Shown here: positions 22,312 to 28,237 of the stretch, piece by piece
Numbering within the stretch: position 1 is the first letter of the stretch
How the letters are laid out: each line of letters begins with the position of its first letter
From: a virus
Direction: 5' to 3' (one strand)
Virus record (IMG/VR): IMGVR_UViG_3300024180_000027
Span: 1-28,237 of that record
Length of the DNA: 28,237 nt
Notes under the pieces: model-generated
The model's database searches: none
What the model saw: only the letters and a program-made list of their open reading frames with translations
Told to the model about the DNA's origin: nothing
Translations under genes and position numbers: made by a program

Positions 22312-22693
22312 TATCTTTTAAACTATTTTCTTTTAATATTTCTATATATACACCTGGATTATCTTTATTATACTCATATTCATAAAACATAGGGTTTATG
22401 TTATCAGCATTATCATCTTCAATCCATTTATATTTGGTCATATCATCTTGCACTGTTTGTGCAGGATTAATATAATCAAATTTATGACGAGATCCCCTAA
22501 TAAATGTAAAACCAATTTTAATAGGAAGTATATACTTTTTAATTTCTTCTTGAAACTCAGAAGTATACTTTTGATAATACTCTTTTGTATTTTTACGATA
22601 ATTCATTACAGCTTTACTAGCAATAAAATACTTTCCTGTCCATCTACGCCCATTCTTTGAGCTTGGTACATTACCTGGTATAAACCATTTCAT
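22235..22693 (-). CDS. RusA-like Holliday junction resolvase
   Basis: This 152-aa protein has the RusA layout: FIPGNVPSSKNGRRW at residues 4-18, then IASKAVMNYRK, a strand (IKIGFTFIRGSR), the acidic active-site region HKFDYINPAQTVQDDM with D73 and D83/D84, then WIEDDN (D93/D94) and a closing strand NPGVYIEI. RusA enzymes cut Holliday junctions with paired Asp residues; here they would process recombination or replication intermediates before packaging. The fold ends near residue 119. A Ser/Lys/Asn-rich tail of about 33 residues follows, which is the part overlapped by the next gene. It lies 2 nt downstream of the primase. Confidence 0.75.
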   Translation of the reverse strand: MKWFIPGNVPSSKNGRRWTGKYFIASKAVMNYRKNTKEYYQKYTSEFQEEIKKYILPIKIGFTFIRGSRHKFDYINPAQTVQDDMTKYKWIEDDNADNINPMFYEYEYNKDNPGVYIEILKENSLKDNERSGNTKKIETSSSNSKTKRSRSK

Positions 22694-22695
22694 AA

Positions 22696-23673
22696 TTATT
22701 TATTTAAAGTTTGTTTTAATAAAGGCTTTAACATTTTATGTACTTTATCAAAACCATGTTCCTTCATAGCATCTGATACATCTTTACATATAGTAGGTAC
22801 AAATCCATGAATATTATATCTATCATGATAAACTTTTACAGCTTTCTTGCCTGCATCATCATTATCAAATAATGTAATTACTTTTTGATATTTATTCTTA
22901 AAGTTTTGAATAACATGAGGTTTAATGATAGTATTTTCTGAATCAGGACTAATTACATCAATATTGTAACCAATACTTTTAAGGCACATTGCATCTTTAA
23001 GTGATGAACAAATAACTAAATATGGCTTGTTATATGATAGCTGATCTTTACCTTGCAGATAAGATTTAACTTTACAGAATTTGTACTTTCTGTTAAAAGG
23101 TTGATATATCTTGTATACATCATTATCTTTATCAAAGTAACCATAGCCACACTTAGGGTTTATTGTAAGTGATTCTATTTTGTCTGACCCATCTTTAATT
23201 AAATTATAATATTCAATTGGATTGACGTTATATTCAGTTAATAATGTCTTCCCTATTCTAAAGCTTAACCAGAAGTCTTTATCAAGCTTAGTCCACTGTC
23301 TTTTTTTTATAAAGTCAACTTTCCATCTATTTATAGATTTAACTTTTTTATTTATAATTTGTGATGACCTATTATATTTATTATAATCTGATGTCAGTTT
23401 TGTTATAGCATTATTAACATCTAAGTTAAACAAAAACTTTATTAAGTCAATCTTACTACCACCCTTACCTGTTGAAAAGTCTTTAAATTTATACTGCATT
23501 ATAGATTTATCTACATATATGCAAAAACTTGGTGTCTTTTCCATAGGATTAAATACTGATTTGATTTTTATATCTTGACCAATCAGTAGTTCAGGTAAAT
23601 TTAGGTAATGTTCAAAAACCCAAGTACTGGGTACATTTTCCCATTTATCTATAAAATTTTTAGTATTAAACAT
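22696..23673 (-). CDS. DnaG-like (Toprim) primase with degenerate zinc ribbon
   Basis: This 325-aa protein follows the phage primase order. An N-terminal CHC2-type region keeps the K-T-P-S-F core (residues 46-50) and GKGGSKIDLIKFL. The usual zinc ligands are missing: the C-P-x-H position reads S39-V-F-N42 and the C-x2-C position reads F-K-D-F-S. A Toprim-like half follows with C222-S-S-L-K-D227-A, where most family members have E-G-x-x-D, then SPDSENT and L-F-D270-N-D272-D-A-G-K. It would make primers for the polymerase or act as a Toprim nucleotidyltransferase. The DxD motif is intact. It is preceded by a terminator, lies 2 nt from the RusA gene, and shares the operon with DnaB and the SSB-like protein. 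Confidence 0.8.
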   Translation of the reverse strand: MFNTKNFIDKWENVPSTWVFEHYLNLPELLIGQDIKIKSVFNPMEKTPSFCIYVDKSIMQYKFKDFSTGKGGSKIDLIKFLFNLDVNNAITKLTSDYNKYNRSSQIINKKVKSINRWKVDFIKKRQWTKLDKDFWLSFRIGKTLLTEYNVNPIEYYNLIKDGSDKIESLTINPKCGYGYFDKDNDVYKIYQPFNRKYKFCKVKSYLQGKDQLSYNKPYLVICSSLKDAMCLKSIGYNIDVISPDSENTIIKPHVIQNFKNKYQKVITLFDNDDAGKKAVKVYHDRYNIHGFVPTICKDVSDAMKEHGFDKVHKMLKPLLKQTLNK

Positions 23674-23684
23674 AAAATTAATGT

Positions 23685-23721
23685 ATTAAAAAAGTGGGCT
23701 CAAAATTAATTGAACCCACTT
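23685..23721 (-). terminator. Intrinsic terminator between SSB-like gene and primase
   Basis: On the minus strand AAGTGGGTTCAA pairs with TTGAGCCCACTT over 12 bp, with one U-G wobble, around a short A/T loop (outer arms 23721-23715 and 23698-23692). A run of T follows (from 23693 leftward). On the plus strand the wobble becomes a mismatch. It lies 16 nt after the SSB-like stop and about 12-19 nt before the primase ATG. Confidence 0.8.
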
Positions 23722-23737
23722 AAATTAATTTATAATA

Positions 23738-24412
23738 TTACAGTTCAAAATCAGATCCTGAAGTAGAACTTGGTTCAAAACTATTAACAACAGCAGGTTC
23801 TTTTTTAATAAAAGGCCTAAAATGATTGCTATCAGTTTTATCAAAAACTGTAAGTTTAGAATCCTCTACATCAAGAGCTTCTAAAGGAATACCCATTCTA
23901 GTCCTTTTAGGTAAAAATAAATCATTATTTACATAACCTTCTCTATTTTCCCATTCTCTTGCTCCAAGACATGCGTTTATATATCCTGTATTAGAACAAA
24001 TACCTGAAGCTTTACTCATAAACTCTTCTATAGTAGAAGCTTCAATAGAATCTAGTTCTTCTCTTTTATTAACAGTTTCTGATAAAAATATCATTGCTTT
24101 TAATACTTCATTATCACGAATAATCTCATTGCCATTAGGTAATGTAGTATCTTTAAATGGATAAGGAGAGAACCTTACTCTACCAACTTGACCTTCAAAG
24201 CGTGGTCCACTTGGATTATTAACATCTTTTAAAAAGCCATTAAAATCACCACCCATAGGCTCACTTTCTACATGAAGTGTAATGTTGTATGCATCCATAT
24301 CATATGGAGTTTGATCAAATGTAATAGAATTGATCTTAATTTTTTGATTGCCTGTTCCAATTACTGGTTTAGCTTTGCCTGTTCCAGCAGACATGTCTTT
24401 AGTGTTTAACAT
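23738..24412 (-). CDS. Putative single-stranded DNA-binding-like protein
   Basis: This 224-aa protein has a beta-rich N-terminal half (KIKINSITFDQTPY, YNITLHVESEPMGG, VGRVRFSPYPF) compatible with an OB-fold and a helical stretch in the middle. A Ser-rich linker precedes an acidic hydrophobic tip (SSTSGSDFEL), like the C-terminal tail by which SSBs recruit partners. It lies between the Sak4-like ATPase and the primase, a common place for phage SSB genes. A strong terminator follows, so it may be made in large amounts. I see no sequence motif that proves SSB identity; a recombination-associated or scaffold role is possible. Confidence 0.55.
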   Translation of the reverse strand: MLNTKDMSAGTGKAKPVIGTGNQKIKINSITFDQTPYDMDAYNITLHVESEPMGGDFNGFLKDVNNPSGPRFEGQVGRVRFSPYPFKDTTLPNGNEIIRDNEVLKAMIFLSETVNKREELDSIEASTIEEFMSKASGICSNTGYINACLGAREWENREGYVNNDLFLPKRTRMGIPLEALDVEDSKLTVFDKTDSNHFRPFIKKEPAVVNSFEPSSTSGSDFEL

Positions 24413-24435
24413 AATTTAGTTTATTAATTAATTAA

Positions 24436-25119
24436 TTATTTATTGTACTTATCAATACAATCTTTTACAAATTGAAGATCATTAGGAATAAATAAATCTT
24501 CAAACATACCCATTGGTGATTTACATGTGTTTTCTCCTGAGTTTTGAGTTTCAAAACCGTATTGAAGTACACCATCATCATCTTTATTTACTTTACCAAA
24601 AAGAACTATAGAAAATAAACCTTCTAGAGTAAGAGTGTTATCAATCATCTTACCTATTGTTTTTGCTTTAATCTTTCTATTACCATTTATATCAGTGGAA
24701 TCTTCTGAGTGAGTCAAGAAAAATATATTTAAATCATCTCTTAGATCTTTAGGTAACTTAGCAACTTGAGCTAAGTTAGCTGCAATCTGAGTAAATTTAT
24801 CATAACCTTTTTCATTGGCTCTATCAAAATATTCAAAAGAACTCATATATTGCCAGTCATCAATTACAATGTTTTTTATATGATCCATTTTGTCATTTAC
24901 ATGCCTCATTGCTTTAATGATACCAGGTGCAGTAGCTGTAGATGTCAAGTTTCCTTTTGGATTATCCTTAGATATCTGACTGTACATGCCCTTCCAACCT
25001 TTAAACGGTAAAGGTTTGTTGGCTATATTTATAATAAAAGTCTCTTTTGGGTTTAATGTTCTGATTGAAGTAGACTTTCCTGTACCTGAATCAGCAATAA
25101 CTAATACGCTGTTTGCCAT
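24436..25119 (-). CDS. Sak4-like RecA-fold ATPase (AAA_24 type)
   Basis: This 227-aa P-loop ATPase begins MANSVLVIADSGTGKSTSIR, with Walker A at A9-D-S-G-T-G-K-S-T17. Walker B is IVIDDWQYM (84-92), and a later strand FFLTHSE fits a sensor position. Proteins of this kind (PF13479) in phages are often called Sak4 and anneal ssDNA with the help of an SSB. The SSB-like protein is the next gene downstream (23 nt). Length fits the single-domain RecA core. It would support recombination-dependent replication along with the RusA and PDDEXK proteins in the same transcript. Confidence 0.8.
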   Translation of the reverse strand: MANSVLVIADSGTGKSTSIRTLNPKETFIINIANKPLPFKGWKGMYSQISKDNPKGNLTSTATAPGIIKAMRHVNDKMDHIKNIVIDDWQYMSSFEYFDRANEKGYDKFTQIAANLAQVAKLPKDLRDDLNIFFLTHSEDSTDINGNRKIKAKTIGKMIDNTLTLEGLFSIVLFGKVNKDDDGVLQYGFETQNSGENTCKSPMGMFEDLFIPNDLQFVKDCIDKYNK

Positions 25120-25122
25120 GAT

Positions 25123-25653
25123 TTATTTATTAAATTTATTGATTACTTTGGTTAGTGTGATTAATGTTTGATTGATCTCTTCAAGCTTATCTACAAGAAC
25201 AGTGGTTGATCCTTCATCAGGATTCGGCAAATCAAATAACGTTTTACCTATATCTGCTACAAATTTAGGTTCTTCTATAATAGATTTTCCTCTAGAAGTT
25301 ATATCATTAATAACCTTTAATTCATTTACAGGGACCATATGTCTTTGAAATCCAGAATTACTTGTGATTAATTCGTATTCAGATTTCCAGTGTGGATTAT
25401 ATTTAAGTAAATATAGAGTCCTCTTTGGATCTTCAGAATCATAATCAATACTTACAAATTCTGTATATACATCTATTTCTTTTTCAAGTTCACTTGGAAA
25501 GAAACTTATGTATAGTTCATCTTTACCAGATGGTCTGTATGCCATCTTAGGAATATATAATGCATTTATCTTACCTTCTGTTTGAAAGTAATCTTCATGC
25601 TGTTCTTTTAACTTTGCAACTTTAATTTTGCGTTCTGAGGGTGTTAATCCCAT
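25123..25653 (-). CDS. Protein of unknown function with C-terminal coiled coil
   Basis: This 176-aa protein lies 3 nt before the Sak4-like gene and 32 nt after the DnaB-like gene. The N-terminus is helical and basic (TPSERKIKVAKLKEQHED). A beta-rich middle follows (LYISFFPSELEKEIDVYTEFV, TLYLLKYNPHWKSEYELI) and then a terminal heptad-like helix (LVDKLEEINQTLITLTKVINKF) suggesting oligomerisation. I do not recognise a family. Its position between helicase and ssDNA-annealing ATPase suggests a replication or recombination accessory role. Confidence 0.75.
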   Translation of the reverse strand: MGLTPSERKIKVAKLKEQHEDYFQTEGKINALYIPKMAYRPSGKDELYISFFPSELEKEIDVYTEFVSIDYDSEDPKRTLYLLKYNPHWKSEYELITSNSGFQRHMVPVNELKVINDITSRGKSIIEEPKFVADIGKTLFDLPNPDEGSTTVLVDKLEEINQTLITLTKVINKFNK

Positions 25654-25685
25654 ATTATTGTTATTTAGTTATAAATTCATTAATG

Positions 25686-26642
25686 TTACCTTCTATCCTG
25701 TTGTCCAGGTGTTTGCATTTCTTCTATTTTCATTTGTTCAAACTTAGCTTTAAAGAAACTCATTCTTGCATCACCATTTCTTGCTTTAAGAAAATGCAAT
25801 ACAAGTGTTCTATCATTTTCAATGATATATCTATCTGGACCATAGAACCTAATCTTTTGTTTAGCCGGTCTATTAATACCAATTAACATATCGGCATGTT
25901 GCAGCATAGCATCTGAACCAAAAATATCTGACTCAAGTATATAATTACCATATTTACCATCAATAGCTCTGTCAGGACTATCTATGTTTCTGTTTAATTG
26001 TGATAAAGCAATAAACAATACAGGGTAATCTCTTTTACATTGTGTAAAGAACTCACCTAATTCAAATAACATATCTAATGTATTATTTTGATAAGGAGCT
26101 CTTTTTACTAACATAGTATGATCAAGAGTTATCATAGTCTTTACACCTTTATGTAAATTCATATACTTATCTATTTGATCACGCATCTGATTAACAGTCA
26201 TTGGTGTACTTATTATATCTACTGGATTTTTAACTCTTTCTTTTGCATACTGATGACATTTATTTAAAGTATCTGTAGTTAGTATACTACCCGCACTACA
26301 TAATTCTTTATATGTTTTACCTGTAATAGAACTAAACTCTCTAATTGCAGAAGTTCTACCAACCATTTCAAATTGAAATTCTAATACTCTAAACTTATCA
26401 TGAGGATTTAATGCAAAAGACTCTCTTATAATTTGATCTTTTATTAAAGTCTTACCTGAACCAGGTCTACCACCAATGACAGTAAGTGTATTCCACTCTA
26501 AACCATCAGTAGCTGCATCATTAAATTTAGGCCAAGGAGTATATATTGACTTCTCTTCACCAGTAGATCTGGCATACATATATTTCAGTGCATCATTGAA
26601 GGCTGTATATTGGCCCACCCATGCTGGTGTTGGTTTACTCAT
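25686..26642 (-). CDS. DnaB-like replicative helicase (C-terminal RecA domain)
   Basis: This 318-aa protein has Walker A GGRPGSGKT (57-65), the E-F-Q-F-E-M DnaB motif 1a (88-93), Walker B TMITLDHTML (169-178) and the L-S-Q-L-N-R motif (213-218). A DIFGSDAMLQHAD region follows, then a C-terminal F-L-K-A-R-N-G-D (arginine finger region). It lacks the N-terminal DnaB collar and consists of the RecA-like C-terminal domain plus a short N-terminal helix, as in several phage helicases. It should form hexamers and unwind the fork, probably with the primase nearby. Its ATG overlaps the upstream gene by 4 nt (ATGA), suggesting coupled synthesis with that protein. Confidence 0.9.
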   Translation of the reverse strand: MSKPTPAWVGQYTAFNDALKYMYARSTGEEKSIYTPWPKFNDAATDGLEWNTLTVIGGRPGSGKTLIKDQIIRESFALNPHDKFRVLEFQFEMVGRTSAIREFSSITGKTYKELCSAGSILTTDTLNKCHQYAKERVKNPVDIISTPMTVNQMRDQIDKYMNLHKGVKTMITLDHTMLVKRAPYQNNTLDMLFELGEFFTQCKRDYPVLFIALSQLNRNIDSPDRAIDGKYGNYILESDIFGSDAMLQHADMLIGINRPAKQKIRFYGPDRYIIENDRTLVLHFLKARNGDARMSFFKAKFEQMKIEEMQTPGQQDRR

Positions 26643-27229
26643 ACTACGTTTTCTTTAAAATGTTCATCTTCTGTACTTACACCATCTATTATCATATCAC
26701 AGTAATCAGCTAATGTAGAGTGCTTTACCCTGTGCTTATCTTGCTTACATATAAAGTACTGACTAGTTTGCATATACATATAATCTGCATCTCTATATTC
26801 ATTAACATACATTCTAGTAGCTTGATGTACCTGATCCCATGTATAATCATAAGTTTCAAAAAACCATCTAAAGGCCTCTCCTAAAGCTTTAATGTTATTT
26901 CTTGCTGGTTTACCACTTGGTAATTTTTTAGCTGGAAATACTTCTCTATAGTTGCTTATCCTTTCAGCAAAATTTTTACCCATCAATTGAATATCAGTTT
27001 TTTTCTTTGCTTTTATAAAGTAACTATCAAGTCTAGCACATATTGCTTTTGATTGACTTGTCATTATATATTTTTTATCTTTTAATTCAAGAAATCCTTT
27101 ATTAACTAAACTAATTTTATCCTTTTGATCTAGTAAAGGCAGAGATACTTTCTGCTTCATGCTAAATAATATTAAACTTTCATTAGGTGTTAGATTTGCT
27201 TTTATTATTTTCTGGAATAGATCCCACAT
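26639..27229 (-). CDS. Probable winged-helix replication protein (helicase loader or initiator candidate)
   Basis: This 196-aa protein looks like an N-terminal winged helix (LTPNESLILFSMKQK, LVNKGFLELKDKKYIMT; residues about 13-58). A linker precedes a helical C-terminal domain with FPAKKLPSGKPARNN, EAFRWFFETYDYTWDQV and YMYMQTSQYFICKQD. I recall similar proteins next to DnaB in Bacteroidota phages, but their biochemistry is unknown to me. Adjacency and a 4-nt ATGA overlap with the helicase gene make helicase loading or origin recognition a fair guess. It overlaps the DnaA-like gene upstream by 47 nt. Confidence 0.7.
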   Translation of the reverse strand: MWDLFQKIIKANLTPNESLILFSMKQKVSLPLLDQKDKISLVNKGFLELKDKKYIMTSQSKAICARLDSYFIKAKKKTDIQLMGKNFAERISNYREVFPAKKLPSGKPARNNIKALGEAFRWFFETYDYTWDQVHQATRMYVNEYRDADYMYMQTSQYFICKQDKHRVKHSTLADYCDMIIDGVSTEDEHFKENVV

Positions 27230-27647
27230 AGTTTTTTAATTTTTTTAAAGTGCTGTTATAAGCTGATAAAATTAAAGCATCATTTGTAGAAAATGCATCT
27301 TTAATTGCTGTACATGAGTAAATGACTGACGCATGGTGTCTTTTTAAAAACTTACCTACGTCTACTTTGGTATGACCAGCGTTTACAGCTAAAAAGCACA
27401 TTACTTGAACGTATATAGCAAAACGTCTAGTTTTAAGTTTATAACTTAAATGTTCAATATTTATAAAATCTGGATTATTTTCATGTAATGCAGATAAAGC
27501 GGCATCATGAAAAGCTTTAATAGATATTATTGACTGATTTTTTAAAGGAGTATAAATATACAGTTTTACACCATATAAATTATAAAAAGTATCTTTAAAG
27601 TTTTTAATTCTCTTGTCTTTATCTGTTAATTTATTTTCTACCACCAT
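27183..27647 (-). CDS. DnaA domain IV-like DNA-binding protein
   Basis: The 154-aa protein carries, at residues 75-118, the layout of the DnaA C-terminal helix-turn-helix (Bac_DnaA_C): RFAIYVQVMCFLA, a short turn, VDVGKFLKRHHASVIYSC, then TAIKDAF. This parallels the DnaA signature (R-x-x-A-x-Y ... x-x-I-G-x-x-x-x-R-x-H-x-S-V-x-x-A). DnaA binds origin boxes with this domain. The AAA+ domain is absent, so the protein could bind phage origin sites, compete with host DnaA or act as a repressor. Length and the lone HTH differ from DnaA itself. The gene overlaps ung upstream by 10 nt and the winged-helix gene downstream by 47 nt. Confidence 0.7.
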   Translation of the reverse strand: MVVENKLTDKDKRIKNFKDTFYNLYGVKLYIYTPLKNQSIISIKAFHDAALSALHENNPDFINIEHLSYKLKTRRFAIYVQVMCFLAVNAGHTKVDVGKFLKRHHASVIYSCTAIKDAFSTNDALILSAYNSTLKKLKNYVGSIPENNKSKSNT

Positions 27648-28237
27648 TGTATTATTCTTTTAGATTGATCTACTAATATTTTATTTGCTTTATTAAAGAC
27701 ATCATTTGAATTCCATAAACCACCTCTATATGCTGCTGATGCTGGGTGTGCACATTTAAGAATTGTACAATTTGGTAATAATGTTTGCCATGACTCCGCT
27801 TTTTTACCCATAAGTATAAATATAGTATTAGGGTTATATTTATTTATGCTACTAAATATATACTCTGTAAACATTTTCCATATAGAGTAATGAGAACCAA
27901 TTTTATTAATCTCACAGGTAAAAGCTGTATTAATTAATAAAACACCCTGGTTAGACCAACGTCTTAAATCATTATTATAACCTTCATGCTTACCATATAA
28001 ACTTTTAAAAATATACTGCAATGACTTTTCTGTTTTACCTTTTTTACTACAGCTAAATGCAATTCCGTCAGCTACACCTAATTGTGGGTATGGATCTTGA
28101 CCTACTATGACAACTTTAAGATCTTCATAAGGGCATTCATAAAAACCATTAAATATATCTTTAAACTTAGGTGTAAAGCGTTTACCTTCATTTACATTAT
28201 TAACTAAAGTATTTATAATCTTATCAAAAGCTTCACT
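27638..28237 (-). CDS. ung: Uracil-DNA glycosylase, 5' end outside the window
   Basis: The reading frame is open from 28237 leftward to the stop at 27638, giving 199 aa with the N-terminus missing. It contains the catalytic-water motif GQDPYP (usual GQDPYH, with the P variant known from other UNGs) followed by G-V-A-D-G-I-A-F-S. Next comes W-S-N-Q-G-V-L-L-I-N-T-A-F-T, the uracil-pocket region, and H-P-A-S, the active-site His loop, followed by R-G-G-L-W. UNG removes uracil from DNA. E. coli Ung has 229 aa, so probably some 20-40 residues lie beyond the edge. A TTG near 28021 could open a shorter frame but would cut off the active-site motif. Confidence 0.9.
   Translation of the reverse strand, partial: SEAFDKIINTLVNNVNEGKRFTPKFKDIFNGFYECPYEDLKVVIVGQDPYPQLGVADGIAFSCSKKGKTEKSLQYIFKSLYGKHEGYNNDLRRWSNQGVLLINTAFTCEINKIGSHYSIWKMFTEYIFSSINKYNPNTIFILMGKKAESWQTLLPNCTILKCAHPASAAYRGGLWNSNDVFNKANKILVDQSKRIIQWW

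Noticed and set aside
24420-24434. Short ATTA tandem repeat (TTAATTAATTAATT) upstream of the SSB-like gene
   Set aside because: It is short and lies in the AT-only leader region, where such repeats are expected by chance at this base composition.
27638-28021. Short 127-aa UNG-like gene starting at a TTG
   Set aside because: The same frame stays open to the window edge and contains the GQDPY catalytic motif upstream, so the gene is a 5'-truncated full UNG.

Overview
The window is an AT-rich (roughly 30% GC by eye) stretch of a tailed bacteriophage genome. Genes are tightly packed, often with 1-8 nt start/stop overlaps, and almost none has a Shine-Dalgarno sequence; leaders are A/T-only, such as AAATTAAATT-ATG. 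That style, the Bacteroidota-type TAnnTTTG promoter words near 3.8 kb and several protein types I associate with Bacteroidota phages (VWA/cadherin-like fibre, Toprim SSLKD primase) suggest a phage of a Bacteroidota host, possibly marine or aquatic. The host assignment is inference. The genetic code looks standard (TAA, TAG and TGA all used as stops). No tRNA, CRISPR array, integrase or IS element was seen.

Layout. 48-461 (+) is a holin-like membrane protein, followed by a bidirectional terminator. 499-3653 (-) holds a class I ribonucleotide reductase: nrdB, a secreted protein of unknown function, then nrdA. 3654-3910 is a divergent regulatory region. 3911-9100 (+) is a late-gene-like block: several very small basic proteins, a second (3-TM) holin, a Gly/Met/Lys-rich peptide, a decoration-protein-like polypeptide, an 886-aa fibre/adhesin with cadherin-like, Ig-like and VWA-like segments, and a secreted/membrane protein. 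9093-28237 (-) is one long early/middle block read right to left. It starts with a uracil-DNA glycosylase cut by the window edge. Next come a DnaA domain IV-like protein, a winged-helix protein, a DnaB-type helicase, a Sak4-like ATPase, an SSB-like protein, a Toprim primase and a RusA-like resolvase. Then comes a module built around a MoxR-type AAA+ ATPase and a metallopeptidase-VWA protein. The block ends with a PD-(D/E)XK nuclease, a family B DNA polymerase, PhoH, MazG, a spore-photoproduct-lyase-like radical SAM protein, a DUF932 protein and a dATP/dGTP diphosphohydrolase-like protein.

How the genes fit together. The phage appears to bring its own replication set (initiator-like protein, helicase, primase, SSB-like protein, PolB), recombination set (Sak4-like, RusA, PDDEXK nuclease) and nucleotide-pool set (NrdAB, MazG, dNTP diphosphohydrolase-like, Ung). 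The most unusual parts are the MoxR/VWA-metallopeptidase neighbourhood at 16.4-22.3 kb with two mutually related unknown proteins, the VWA-like domain in the fibre, the SPL-like radical SAM enzyme with non-standard cysteine spacing, and the primase lacking its usual zinc ligands and Toprim glutamate. Intrinsic terminators lie a few tens of bases upstream of nrdB, the polymerase and the primase, suggesting graded expression inside the leftward operons. The longest gene-free stretch is 257 nt (3654-3910), so no gap exceeds 300 nt.
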